Shown in pieces: positions 11,760 to 23,300 of a DNA stretch of 64,000 bases (within the stretch, counting starts at the first letter, position 1; the number at the start of each line of letters is the position of its first letter). The translations under genes and the position numbers were made by a program. The DNA comes from Armigeres subalbatus (Eukaryota > Arthropoda > Insecta > Diptera > Culicidae), in contig NC_085141.1 of assembly GCF_024139115.2 (NCBI RefSeq), positions 72,581,481 through 72,645,480 of the forward strand, read 5' to 3'. Below the pieces are notes generated by a model. It was not told the DNA's origin. It ran no database searches and saw only the letters and a list, made by a program, of their open reading frames with translations.

Positions 11760-12222
11760 TAAGGTTCACTGGATTCCAACTAAAAGATGTGTTACCTTAT
11801 GAGTTTGTCGGCAACGAAATATCACCATATTATTTACCTGTTACACGATATAGCTAAGACATTAATGCATTTCGTGCTGATAGTTTGAACGAGCCAGACG
11901 TGAGTGCTGTATCTCATCGCGGATTGTGTTCGGTAATGCGAGATCCATTCTATTGTGCGGTGCTGTTCCTACCTACGGATCCAAGGCGATCGCTGTCGGT
12001 GAGGGAAGTAGCTGCTTCTGGCGACGCTAGTAAAGCAGACTATTGTTAGTGTTAGTTGCTACCTACAGCAGCCGGCACAACTAAGTGGCAAAGAGCGTTT
12101 TATTGTTTTTCCAATCGATTGGGCTCGATTAGAATAATTTGAATTCGTTTTTTTATAAGTTTTTTTTTTCCAATTAGTTAATAGTTACTTAGCATTAGCA
12201 TATAATCCTTCCACCTTTCGAG
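11760..12222 (+). other. Probable 5' untranslated region of the LOA-like element
   Basis: No coding frame was found. The stretch is contiguous with the ORF1 start and has the uninterrupted, moderately GC-rich composition expected of the retrotransposon's leader. The exact 5' end was not found. Confidence 0.35.
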
Positions 12223-13198
12223 GTGAGAATGGAGATAGAGACTGTCGGAGGCAATGTGCTACCAAAAGATGGTGCTCGCACGCGATTTTACCAGGCATCT
12301 TCGCCTGGTCCTTGGGTTGTTTACTTTCGGCAGAAAGTGAAAAGCCTAGACTTTCTCGGCATTAAACGAGATTTGACGCGTCGTTTTCCGAAGCTTGATT
12401 TTAACCAGATCAAAAAGAAACAAACTACGCATCACCGCACCTACAAAATTGCTGGCGATAGGGCGTACAATATTGAATATTTAGTATATGTCCCCTCGCG
12501 GGTGGTCGAGATAGAAGGTGTAATCAACGCAGCGATCCTGACTTGCAAGGATGTGCTTGCAGGTAAGGGTTACCTGAAGAACGCCCTGCAATCTACCGTG
12601 GATATTCTGGACTGCAAGGAATTGCATTCAGCAGCCACGCTGGATGGCAAAAAGGTATATTCTAAGTCAGGTTCGCCGGTTCGATGCTCCCAAAATATGT
12701 CAATATAGAGAATATGTTGTTTCCAGTGCGTCTTTTTGTGCCAAGGGTATTTAATTGTACCAACTGCAAACAACGTGGTCACAGTGCCGAATTTGGTGAG
12801 AACAAGCCACGTTGTGGTAAATGTTTCGAAAGACATCGGAAAGAGTCCTGCCAGCAAGAAGCAACAAAATCGACATTGTTGTTTCAAAAGGGCGAAAGTC
12901 GCAAACGTAAACATTGACTTCTGCTGAATTCAGAAAGATTAGAAACTTCTGGTGGTATTTTTCACTGCCGTTCTATAGAAGGCGCGGAGCGCCACCACTT
13001 CCAAGTAGTTGTTAGCTGGGAGCGGTCCTGGTTGTTGAGGAATTTGCATGAAAAGGCATTGTTTACGTTTGCGACATTCGCCCTTATGAAACAACAGTGT
13101 CGAAATGTGCTTATTGTGGCATGGATCCTACCCATGGTTTGCAAGAATGCCCGGTGTACAAAAAGCGCACCCAAAAAGTGAAGCGCTCATTGGTATAG
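12223..13198 (+). pseudogene. LOA-like ORF1 (gag-like), frameshifted and interrupted
   Basis: The first 160 codons contain SPGPWVVYFRQKVK, LGIKRDLTRRFP and YLVYVPSRVVEIEGVI, an RRM-like ORF1 domain of Jockey/LOA-type elements. A frameshift near 12690 leads to the knuckle region CTNCKQRGHSAEF...CGKCFERHRKESC, then CAYCGMDPTHGLQEC at 13104-13150 and a TAG at 13196. In the first knuckle the last Cys is replaced (FGE where FCE is usual). About 140 bp of non-homologous DNA bounded by a 46-bp inverted duplication separates knuckles two and three. The start is the first ATG in frame with the RRM-like domain. Confidence 0.7.
12871..13102. repeat. 46-bp inverted duplication inside ORF1
   Basis: Positions 12871-12916 are repeated as reverse complement at 13057-13102 with about four mismatches, around a ~140-bp spacer. 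The arm sequence is ORF1 coding sequence (around LLFQKGESRKRKH). The duplication is therefore templated from the gene itself rather than a separate element. It looks like an aberrant repair or template-switch event. Confidence 0.85.
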
Positions 13199-13252
13199 CG
13201 CTGTCTTATGCGGAAATGGGTAAAGCGCAAGACACATCCCCCACTGCCACCG

Positions 13253-13703
13253 AACGAGCTCGGTGGTCTAGTGGCTTCCGCTTCTGCCTTATAAGCAGGA
13301 GGTCGTGGGTTCAATTCCAGGCTCGTCCCTTTCCTACTTTGTATTTCTATCTTAGTTATTTCTGTGTTTCACGTTCTACCAAAACGATTCCTACTGTTAC
13401 AACCTTCCACACAATCCCAAAACCTCCCGTGGCATCTATGAGAGGTCGTAGAGTTCTCTGCATCTTTCTTAAGTAGGTGTCCAACTAATCATCCTTCCCC
13501 TTCCTCAGCATTCGCAAGGACGTGGCCAGGAGAGATCTCGACTATTGGATAGTGCAATGCTTCCATCTAAGAGATAGTGATTAGTCCCAAATCAATATCT
13601 GAGGTAACGGATAAAAATAATGCTTCTCTCATACAATAGTCTTGGCTTGTACCACCTACGAATTTGTGCGAACTGCTCAATGCTAGCTAATGCTAATGCT
13701 AAT
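13253..13703 (+). mobile_element. tRNA-headed SINE with a 23-bp target duplication
   Basis: The 451-bp insert begins with a tRNA-like head (13254-13327), has a tRNA-unrelated body and ends in a TAATGC-type simple repeat (GCTAATGCTAATGCTAAT). It is flanked by a direct repeat at 13230-13252 and 13704-13726 (AGACACATCCC...CTGCCACCG) with one mismatch in 23. The insertion is in the ORF1-ORF2 interval of the LOA-like element and must be younger than it. Structure and length fit Aedes tRNA-related SINEs of the Feilai/Gecko kind; I cannot name the family. Confidence 0.88.
13254..13327 (+). tRNA. tRNA-like SINE head, anticodon loop reads TAT
   Basis: ACGAGCT at the start pairs with GGCTCGT at the end (acceptor stem, one G-T pair). 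The A box is TGGTCTAGTGGC and the B box GGGTTCAATTCC. The anticodon arm CTGC-CTTATAA-GCAG gives TAT (Ile-like). All stems fold, but because it starts exactly at the SINE's target duplication it is a pol III promoter head, not a stand-alone gene. Confidence 0.75.
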
Positions 13704-14585
13704 AGACACATCCCACACTGCCACCGCAACGACTGCTTTTTCAGCTGCCGTTCAAGTAAGTGACTATTATGATTACATCTCCATTGAATCTTTTCAATAT
13801 TCCGGATTCATTGAGGTCAATCATTGACCTCTTTATTCCAACAGTAGAAAATTATCTGAAGCAATTGACTGTTTCATGGACCCTTCTTGCAGAAATTGTA
13901 TCTTTCGATGGATAATACGGCCATACAAGATATAATCACTGTGCTGCAGTGGAACTGTCATAGTCTAAAAAATAAATTGGACGTGTTCAAGTTTTTGATT
14001 CACAATTCCGGTTGTGATATGAAGGGACATTGTATTTTGGGGCGAAACGTATGACGATTATAGAGCGCCTATTTTCTATGATTTGTGTGACGATTCAACT
14101 TGAATATTTTGAACACTGGTGAAGTAACTCGAATAGGACCTAATGGTCAACGAAGCCGTATTACTCATTCTTCATGCTCAAGTTCACTATCATTAGATTG
14201 TTCGTTGAAGGTAATCCAAGATCCCCATGGTAGTGACCATATGCCGATTAACACCTCAATCAAAAGTGGCTACCAACAACCTGAGCCAGTTAACGTTCCT
14301 TTCGACCTGACGAAGAACATTGACTGGCAAAAATTTGCATCGGCGGTAAATATTGGTATTGAATCAACTGATAATCTTCCGCCACTGGATGAGTATCAAT
14401 TCCTTATAGAATTGGTTCGTAAAAGCGCACTAGAAGCTCAGAAACGATGCGTTCCAAGTACATCTGTCATAAGAAGACCAGCCACTCCTGGATGGGATGA
14501 TGAATGTACCAAGTTGTATTCTGAGAAATCTGATGCCTTCAAGGCCTTCCGTAAACACGGAAGGTCCGAGCTTTTTGAAGAGTAT

Positions 14586-14595
14586 TTGAGACTTG
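14586..14595. repeat. Left target-site duplication TTGAGACTTG of RTE copy 1
   Basis: The same 10 bp occur at 16820-16829. Removing one copy plus the insert restores the LOA-like reading frame, which confirms the boundaries. Confidence 0.9.
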
Positions 14596-16819
14596 GGCAC
14601 GGCAAATGCTGAGTAAAGCGTACCATATTGGTACTTCGTGTACCCGAAGGAATAAAATAGACCCCATCTCGCGGTCCTTAGCCTCTTACCCAGCAACTCC
14701 TATCCCTACCTCCCCGTGGTGCTGGCCGGGATACGAGCAACCTTAGGGAAGATCGGGTAACTAATGGTCCTCCGGAAATTTAGGGGGTATCAGCCCCTGC
14801 AAGCCAGCCTTTAAAAAAACATAAGCAACGATCAATTACCAAGAGAGTACGGACCGGAACCAACGGCGAAGATCACTGCGCCGAAAAGGGACTAGCGATT
14901 GGAATCTCGGTGCGTGGAACTGCAAATCTCTCAACTTCATCGGGAGCACACGCATACTCGCCGATGTGCTCAAGGACCGTGAATTCGACATCGTAGCGCT
15001 GCAGGAGTTTTGTTGGAAGGGATCAATGGTGCGAACGTTTAGAGGTAATCATATTATCTACCAGAGCTGCGGCAACACACACGAGCTGGGAACAGCTTTC
15101 ATAGTGATGGGCGATATGCAAAGGCGCGTGATCGGGTGGTGGCCGATCAATGAAAGAATGTGCAGGTTGAGGATCAAAGGCCGGATCAAAGGCCGGTGGA
15201 AGCAGCACTACGAGGAACATTTGAATGGCGCTGAGAGTAAAGGCAGTAAAAGTCAAGGCAGCGGAGGAGATGACTACGTCAGTTCAGCGGACGATGGAAG
15301 CCAACCAGGCCCCACCTTGAGGGAAGTTAAGGATGCCATCCAACAGCTAAACCCCAATAAAGCAGCTGGTAAGGATGGTATCGGAGCTGAGCTCATCAAG
15401 ATGGGCCCGGAAAAGCTGGCCACTTGCCTGCACAAATTGATAGTCAGAATCTGGAAAACTGAACAGCTACCGGAGGAGTGGAAGGAAGGGGTTATATGCC
15501 CCATCTACAAGAAAGGCGACAAGCTGGAGTGTGAGAACTTTCGTGCGATCACCATCCTTAATGCCGCCTACAAAGTGATATCCCAGATCATCTTCCGTCG
15601 TCTGTCACCATTAGTGAATGAGTTCGTGGGAAGTTATCAAGCCGGCTTCGTTAACGGCCGCTCGACAACGGACCAGATCTTAACTGTACGGAAAATCCTT
15701 CAAAAATGCCGTGCATACCAGTTCCCAACGCACCATCTGTTCGTTGATTTCAAAGCGGCATACGACAGTATAGACCGCGTAGAGCTATGGAAAATTGTGA
15801 ACGAGAACAGCTTCCCTGGGAAGCTTACCAGACTGATCAAAGCAACGGTGGATGGTGTGCGAAACTGTGTGAAGATTTCGGGCGAACACTCCAGTTCGTT
15901 CGAATCACGCCGGGGACTAAGACAAGGTGATGGACTTTCGTGCCTATTGTTCAACATTGCGCTAGAAGGTGTCATGCGGAGAGCCCGTTGTAACAGCCGG
16001 GGTACGATTTTGAACAGATCCAGTCAATTTATTTGTTTCGCGGATGACATGGACAATGGACATTGTCGGCCGAACATTTGCAAAGGTGGCAGAACTGTAC
16101 ACCCGCCTGAAACGTGAAGCAACAAAAGTTGGACTGGTGGTGAATGCGTCAAAGACAAAGTACATGCTTGTGGGTGGAACCGAGTGCGACATGGCCCGTC
16201 TGGGAAGCAGTGTTACGATAGACGGGGATACCTTAGAGGTGGTTGAGGAATTCGTCTACCTCGGATCCTTACTAACGGCTGATAACAATGTTAGTCGTGA
16301 AATACGAAGGCGCATCATCTTTGGAAGATTCGCCACCGCACCAAATGTGTCATGTACAAGACGCTTATAAGACCGGTTGTCCTCTACGGACATGAAACAT
16401 GGACAATGCTCGAGGAGGACTTGCAAGCACTCGGAGTATTCGAGAGACGGGTGCTTAGAACCATCTTTGGCGGTCTGCAAGAAGTCGGTGTGTGGCTGCG
16501 AAGAATGAACCACGAGCTCGCTCAACTCTACGGCGAACCCAGTATCCAGAAGGTAGCTAAAGCCGTAAGGGTACGATGGGCAGGACATGTTTCAAAAATG
16601 CCGGACAGCAACCCTGCAAAGATGGTGTTCGCTTCCGATCCGGCAGGTACGAGACGGCGTGGAGCGCAGCGTGCGAGATGGGCAGACCAGGTGCAAAACG
16701 ACTTGGCCAGCGTGGGGCGTATTCGAGGATGGAGAGATGCGGCCTCGAACCGTGTATTGTGGCATCAAATTGTTGATTCAGTGTTATCTGTTTAGATGTA
16801 GACTAAATAAATGAATGAA
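14596..16819 (+). mobile_element. RTE/JAM1-like retrotransposon, internally deleted copy 1
   Basis: The element starts GGCACGGCAAATGCTG, the same end as the copy at 47595-51056, and stops with a TAAATAAATGAATGAA tail. It is flanked by TTGAGACTTG. At 2,224 bp it lacks about 190 bp of the 5' leader, about 1 kb between the endonuclease start and the RT, and about 50 bp near 16320, compared with the 3,462-bp copy. Short size, a single ORF with APE plus RT and a short-repeat tail are RTE-clade traits; JAM1 of Aedes aegypti is the family I would compare first. Confidence 0.85.
14870..16795 (+). pseudogene. RTE-like polyprotein, deleted and frameshifted
   Basis: The endonuclease N-terminus (LGAWNCKSLN, DIVALQE) is followed by RLRIKGRIKGRWKQHYEEHL. 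Here a deletion joins endonuclease codons directly to the RT leader across a short RIKGR duplication. The RT then reads in frame through GKDGIGAELIK, GVICPIYKKGD, FRAITILNAAYKV, LFVDFKAAYDSIDR, GLRQGDGLSCLLFN and FICFADDMD, ending at 16117. An 8-bp duplication right after FADDMD shifts the frame. The C-terminal domain continues at 16044-16370 and 16352-16795 (RWAGHVSKMPDSNPAK) after a further small deletion near 16320. The RT catalytic residues are kept but the endonuclease core is gone. Confidence 0.85.
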
Positions 16820-17930
16820 TTGAGACTTGAAAGAAAGCTAAAAAATCTTCTTAAGGCTAAAAAACGTAGCTACTGGCGACATTTTGTCGAGGGACTATCA
16901 CGAGAAACCTCAATGACAACACTTTGGAAAACGGCCCGCAACATGCGGAACCGCATCTCCACCAACGAGAGTGAAAAATACTCGAATCGATGAATATTCA
17001 ATTTCGCAAAAAATTCCGTACCAGCAGAACCGCTATTTCGAGAACCAATCACTGATCCCGGTTCTTTGGGTGAACCATTCTCAATGCTGGAATTATCTAT
17101 GTCTCTTCTTTCATCGAATAACTCTGCGATAACATCAAATTCTATCTACTTAAAGATCTTCCAGATATCGCAAAAAGACGATTACTTGACCTGTACCACT
17201 GTTTCATGGAGTACAACATTGTTCCTCCTGAATTGCGACAGGTCAAAGTAATAGCTATTCAGAAGCCTAGGAATCCAGAGCTCAATCACAATCCATACCG
17301 CTCAATTGCCATGCTATCTTGCATCAGAAAACTATTGGAGAAAATTATCCTTTCAAGAATCGACTATTGGGTTGAACAAAATGCATGACTCTCAAATACT
17401 CAGTTTGGATTTTGTAAAGGAAAAGGAACACACGATTGTCTAGCGATGCTCTTTTCAGATACACAGCTGGCCTTTGTGCACAAGGATCAATTGGCTTCAG
17501 TATTCTTGGATATTAAGGGCGCTTTTGATTCAGTTTCCATAGAAGTACTGTCAGACCATCTGCACAGTAGTGGATTACCCGTTATTTTGAATAATTTCTT
17601 GTACAATTTGTTGTCAGAAAAACAAATGAACTTCACACTCGGCAGTCTGACAATTTCCAGAAATAGCTACATGGGCCACCCCCAAGGCTCATGTTTAAGT
17701 CTCTTGCTTTATAATTTCTATGTGAAAGATATTGACAATTGTTTGGAAGGACAATGCACGCTCAGACAACTTGCAGATGATTCCGTGGTCTCTTCAAGAG
17801 GTCTATGTGCAGCTGTCTTGCAAGGACCATTGCAAAGTACCCTAGATAATCTGACTGTTTGGGCCAGACATTTGGGGATCGAGTTTTCACCGCAAAAAAT
17901 TAGAAAGGTTGTGTACAAGACACGACCGTT

Positions 17931-18456
17931 CGACGTAAACTACGTAAAACCTCTTAGTGCAATGATAATCATAATATCATATGAATATTAGGTTGTATAC
18001 ATGACACAATCGCGAATTTCAACCATAAATAATCATAATCTGTTCTCGTCTCAAGTAAATTCAAAAAGCTGCTCTCCCGCGCGTGTTTGCGGTTTTGCTG
18101 AAAATCATTGTGCGGTTTTCATCAGCATTCAAAAGAATTTGTTTAAAAATCTTAGTAGAGCAGATTTGTCGGCAGCGAGTGAAAAATGAGATAAAACATT
18201 ACACTGCTGTCACCGACGACAGCCATTCAATGATTTACCGCTTACTTGCTACAGATGTCATCTTTGCGAAAAATTCTCTGCTGCAATTACCCCTCAACGG
18301 CCGCCACTGGCAAAAATTCCCCATCACCAACAGCAGTAAAACGGAAGTAAGAATTTTGCGAGAAAATTTCACTGGTGCGACAATTTCCAATACAGCAAAT
18401 AAAACCTTCTTTATTAAAAGATTGCCCTGAAAAAGGACCGATGCGTATACTATCAG
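17931..18456. other. Spacer, no gene supported
   Basis: A 115-codon frame at 18083-18430 has no recognisable domain and overlaps other frames of equal length, so it is not called. Confidence 0.35.
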
Positions 18457-18963
18457 TAGGGTAACCGTACCCTTAGTTGAGGTAGCACCAATAGTGGAGG
18501 TAGTGGGGTTTTAATGAGATTCATCATATTTATACACTTTACGATGGTTTCATTTAATGCGTCGTGCTTTAAATATCCTGTTAAATGCAACTTATCTTAA
18601 GATTTTGCTTGAAAAACTATTGAAAACAATGATTTTCCTTAACAAAATTGACTCCCTTGCACCTATAGTGGTGCAACTGTACCAATAGTGGCGAGTCTCA
18701 TAAGAAACCAATGAATAGCACCACTATGGGAACCAAAATTAATTTTTACCGCCGCTAAAGGAACAGTGTACCCATAGTGGTGCAAGCAATATTTGGTAAA
18801 TGTTGATGTTAAATGACATCTATCTCATTTTTGTTTGCAAATTTATTAGTTTATCTATTGATTAAGATATTAAAGCTGTAAATTTTCCATAATTATCAAT
18901 TTTTAAAAAATATTTACTTTTGTCGATCTACTAATACCTCCACTATTGGTACCGTTACCCTAT
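18457..18963. mobile_element. MITE with internal ACCAATAGTGG-type motifs
   Basis: The left end TAGGGTAACCGTACCC and the right end GGTACCGTTACCCTA are inverted, and the similarity continues through ACCAATAGTGGAGGTA (left about 18489-18504, right as the complement at 18936-18950). Variants of CCATAGTGGTGCAA occur several more times inside. There is no coding capacity, and the flanks suggest a TA target. I infer a Tc1/mariner-type MITE on the TA alone, which is weak. Confidence 0.65.
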
Positions 18964-19385
18964 ACGAGAATATTTCGCTTCAGTACTGCTCTCACCGACA
19001 AGGAGATTTCTGCAGCAACCACCGCCGACGCCCAATCTAGTCGGAATAAACTATTTTATTTGTTGAAACCACTCAGATTACTTTGTTTTTTGGTTATTGT
19101 GATATAAAAACAGTTTTAAGGATAACATGACCTTCATATACACCGAGCTCACTTTTTACGCGGTTGATTTTCATCAATTTTTCGGGCACCTGAAATTCTA
19201 CGACTTTTTCATTTTCACCTAATTTTTCCTTGATTTTTCGAGCGGTAAACATGAAGCTATATTAGTTCCAAGTGCCAAAAACAACCAAAAACAAATTGCG
19301 TAAAAAGCGACCCCAGTGCACCGTATAATAAATATGTGACCGTATGTAGAATCCGATAAAAATGCTAGTTGATGAGGGTGTGCAG
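18964..19385. other. Spacer, no gene seen
   Basis: No feature could be supported. Confidence 0.4.
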
Positions 19386-20165
19386 ATTTCCCACGTGCGC
19401 GGGTGAGTGAGTAAGTGAGTAACTCAGTGAGTAAGAAGGTGATTAAACAAGTGAGTGAGTGAGTGAATAAGTGAGTCAGCAAGTAAGTAAGTGAGTAAGC
19501 GAACAAATGAATGGAAAGACTATCGTTCATTAGCGTGTGAATAAATAAGTAAACGAACGCGATAAACCAATAAATGAAGATATAATCGTATGAGAGAATG
19601 AGTGACTGCTTAAGTGAGTGAGTGAGTGAGTAAGCGAGTGAGTAAATGAGTGAGTGAGTAAGTACGCGAGTGAGTAAATGAGAGAGTGAGTAGGTGAGTG
19701 AATGGGGAAGTAATTAAGAGTATGTGAGTGAGTAAATGTGAGTGAGTGAGTCAGTAAGTGATTGAGTAAGTTAATGAGTGAGTGAATAAGTGAGTGTATG
19801 AATAAGTAAGTTAGTAAGAGAGTAAATGAGTGAATGAGTAAGTGAGTGAAGTAAGTCCGTGAATAGGTGAGTGAGTGAAGAGTTAATCAGATGATGCGGA
19901 AAACTTGAGAGTGAGAAAAATTTAATGAACAAGGGGAATGAGGGATTGAGTGAGTTAGTAAAAGGACTAGTTAATAAATTAGTGAGGAAGTAAGCGTGTG
20001 AAGCCGTGAGTGACTGATTGGGTCAGTGAGCAAATTAATTAATTAGTAAGTGAGTGAATGAGTGGGAAGTGAGTAAGCGAGAAAACAAATTAATGATCAT
20101 TTGAGTAAGAATAAAAAAACGGACGAATTGATCAATAGGTGACAAAGTGAGTGAGTGAGTATGCG
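19386..20165. repeat. Degenerate (GTGA)n / (AGTG)n tetranucleotide tract
   Basis: Almost 800 bp are dominated by GAGTGAGT and AGTAAGTG words with many substitutions and short unique islands. Minus-strand frames reading LTHSLT repeats are a by-product. The tract ends just before the GATGCTGGGTCATTAGG element terminus at 20184. Confidence 0.9.
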
Positions 20166-20183
20166 AGATAATATGTGTGTAAG

Positions 20184-20376
20184 GATGCTGGGTCATTAGG
20201 TCGAAGGCCGTTAGGCCGAAGGTCATTAGGTCGAAAGCCATTAGGCCGAATGGTCATTAGGTCGAACGGTCATTAGGACGAATGAGAACTGGGAAATGAT
20301 AAGTGCGAAGTGAAGAAGAAGTAGAACGGAAGAAGAAAATAGAAAAAAGGAGGAAGATGGAAAAAGGAAGAAGGCC
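20184..20376 (+). mobile_element. Solo terminus of the ATTAGGCCGAA-minisatellite element
   Basis: GATGCTGGGTCATTAGG is followed by about six 15-17-bp units of (C/G)NNCATTAGG(T/C)CGAA, then GAATGAGAACTGG...GATAAGTG and a purine-rich tract (AAGAAGAAGTAGAACGGAAG). The order is the same, reverse-complemented, as the right end of the element at 45332-46918. Only one end is present here; the other end is absent or decayed. Confidence 0.8.
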
Positions 20377-23300
20377 TTGAGTGTACTTTATTATTCAATT
20401 CAATCATGTTTTGCTTAACGTCTCAGTACATTGTATGATAATTTTGTTTTTATCCTTTTATTCTATATAATTGTTTTGGAGTCATTCGCAAATCACAACC
20501 TTCCTGGACGCCCTTTAGCAACTTTCCAAATAGTAACAGAAAGACTTGTATTGTATTGGATTTATAAAGTGAATTTAACATTAAAGTTGTGAATAATCGA
20601 TAGTCACAGATACATTCCTTCCAGTCGTTATAAATTATGAGTCGTTTTATCCCATGTTCCCCAAGCGTAATACGGATGATTAGAATCTCGTAAATATGAG
20701 AAATATTTTGTTATATACTATCATATAGTTAGTCGACATCTATACGCGTAGAAAGTGGGATGGTAAGTTTATCGCACCTGGAAATAACTTGAATTTCACA
20801 GAAAAATCTCAAATTGTATCACAACTTTCGAGACCCCGATTTCAAAATGGCGCAAATTTGCGCAAGATTTTATTGGAGGATTACAAAATATGGATGTATA
20901 TCTAGCGGCTATGTACTGAAATATTACCGAATATCGCCGAATAACGAAATGTAAGACCAAAGAAATTGTGAGTTGTTCATCTTTTTTTTACTCAAAAGTA
21001 ACAACAACCAGCTTAATATATTTTTCTGAACCATTGATTGCTCCATATATCTCACAACAATCGATTTTTTCTATGAATTAAATATGTATGGATTACTATA
21101 TCACCACCATTGTCACCGTCCGTGGAAATAATGTGAATTAAGGTTATACAGAATGAACACCGAAACAATTATTTCATGCTATCAAAAAGCAAGCCGCAAA
21201 AATAAAAATGTTAGTTAAAAACCGCAAAGTTTCAAAGAGCGTAGATGTCAAAATATAATTGTAAACTAGAAAATTTATACAGATAGCAGGTCCCACACTA
21301 TTCAGCTATTTTTTTTCATATTTTTACACTACGAAAAAGCCATTTTTTTAAAATCAACTTTATTCCGGCTAGATTGGCAAAATACCCCTATGTGCGTCGG
21401 CGGATGCTACTGCAGTGAATTTGATCGCCGTGGTAGCGTCTGTAACCATTTTACAATGTAAAGTAATTTTATTGCTGGATTGTGCTCAATATTTGGAAAA
21501 GCGCATCGTTGTGTATACTTTTCTGTCGCATCTATTTCCCAACAGCCGCCACAGAGTTCAAGAACAACGCCATCCAATTTCGACAGTCACCATTACATTT
21601 TGCTTTGTAATGTGGTGAAAACTTCTCTCAATAATTTAACTTGTTTGTATATAATAGGGGATTAAGAAAAATCTGATAAGAAAAGTGAAATATTCTTGCA
21701 TGATTCGGACATTCGTTTGGTTGCTGTTAGTAGTTGTAAATGCTCAACAAGGTCTCAAGAAGCGTAAATCGATTCTTCTCAGAACCCTCATTTGAAACGG
21801 AAGAGTTGATTTGAACTGCATTTTCTTTGAAGTGAGATACAATTCAATGACAATTGACAACTTTCTATTCATATCTTAAAATAACTGCGGCTAAAATAAA
21901 CCTTCTCTTTTGCATTAAAAATAGAGTGGGGCCGTTGATTACAAAAGTCCAAGATGCCAAATCCGCCAGTGACTATACTATTGTTAACTTGTTTCTTTGT
22001 ATTATCCGAAATAGAGATTTACTTGAAAAACATTCAGGAATATCCTGAACCATAACCGCGCGTATCCATTTATTACTATTGTACCGCCGAACAAGCAGTA
22101 ACGAGTTTTTTTTTCGCTAATTTGCCACGTCATTATTTCGGTCCTTTCAGTCGATTTGCATTTTCCACGTTTCATTCCTCATAAAACGTTCAATGTAATC
22201 ATCCACCTCCATCGTCCTCCCTCTCAATGGGCAATGCCTCATTCAGTTGTTTTCGGTTAGTAGGTAGGTACCACGGGACGTTCTTGCTTCAATCAGCGAA
22301 TTGGGATTTAATCTAAGGATACAATCTACAATCCCACGTCGAATGTTTGCTCATGACTGGCCATCTGACCTTTTATGACTGAATTGTGTGTATCCGGCAG
22401 ACTGAATTCGCATACTATATAACTGTGTAGGAATGTTTGGACAGAGGGATGCTGCTGCGAGACAACTTACCATCCCAAGCAAAAAGCCAAATCCTTTTTT
22501 TTAGCATGAAGTGAGGTGTTGGATTGGTTGGGATGTTCGAAGGAAATAGGGCCAGATAAGTTAGGATACAGATGGAATTGTGCTTTCTTAATTCAACAGG
22601 AGCCAGATTGTCTCGAAAAAAAGCTCAGTCATGTGCCGACTATCCGTCAAAAATCTCTGTTGGTATTATGTAGGGCTGTTCTGTTCCATTATATCTGTTA
22701 CTTTGCTAAATTTATTGCAAATTCGTAATGGAATATAACTCCACAGACAAACAGATATAACACATGAAACACTTAGCAGTAAAATTCATCGCCACGAGAT
22801 CACGTTGTAATTCAATTTTTCTTGATTTATGATTTGTGAGGGAAGTCGGAAATTTTCTTCTGTCACAAAAGAAGTTAAATTTCGATATACATACATAGTT
22901 GAGTTTGCCATCAAAAGTGTTTTTTATAAAACATTACTAAAACGTATTCGGCTGTCGGTGGGACTTGAACTTGACTTGAGCTTTTGGATCACAAACGTGT
23001 ACGCTTATTTGTCGTATTGATGCGGGTTTGCTTCTTCAATGACAATAGACGCTCGTTTGCCAACGTGTTTTCAACCAACTACGGTGTGCGCGATACTGCT
23101 GGGCATCGTTGTTTCTCTTTTTCTTTATTTATGAATTGTGAGGGAAGTATTGTAACTTAATGTGGGCGTTTCCGCAGCAAAGGAGTTTAATTTAAAAACT
23201 GCACTGGCTACCAACAAAAACTATAGTAAGGGTATAATAAGGGTGGAAATAGTAGGATTGCAAGTTCTCGTAATTCAACATGTTACCCCTCATACATACG

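Larger units (their letters stand above)
12100..17930 (+). mobile_element. LOA-like non-LTR retrotransposon with nested insertions
   Basis: ORF1 (12223-13198) and an ORF2 split into 13905-14595 and 16820-17930 belong to one plus-strand element. Between ORF1 and ORF2 sits a SINE (13253-13703). Inside ORF2 sits an RTE copy (14596-16819). Removing the RTE and one copy of its TSD restores the frame across the junction (EEYLRL then ERKLKN). The RT carries MGHPQGSCLS...LLYNFYV and LRQLADDSVV, the GLPQGSCLSPLLYNFYV pattern typical of LOA-clade (Lian-type) elements. The copy ends abruptly near 17930, after the RT, so the 3' part, where LOA elements have RNase H, is lost. Confidence 0.7.
13905..17930 (+). 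pseudogene. LOA-like ORF2 (endonuclease + RT) split by an RTE insertion
   Basis: The endonuclease start reads IITVLQWNCHSLKNKLDVFK near 13930, then degenerates. The GSDHMPI active-site block is at about 14230. The linker continues to 14595, where the RTE copy interrupts it. It resumes at 16820 with ERKLKNLLKAKKRSYW. RT motifs follow: VIAIQKP...YRSIAML (17230-17310), VFLDIKGAFDSV (about 17500), GHPQGSCLS (about 17680) and LRQLADDSVV (about 17770). Frames change at least three times and a TGA precedes LSNTQFGF near 17386. The polymerase YADD-equivalent is LADD, and all three RT aspartates are still present. The 3' portion is missing. Confidence 0.75.

Noticed and set aside
13254..13327. Functional tRNA-Ile gene
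   Set aside because: It starts exactly at a target-site duplication and is followed by a SINE body and simple-repeat tail, so it is a SINE promoter head.
19219..20241. Minus-strand LTHSLT-repeat frames
   Set aside because: Product of the GTGA tetranucleotide tract.
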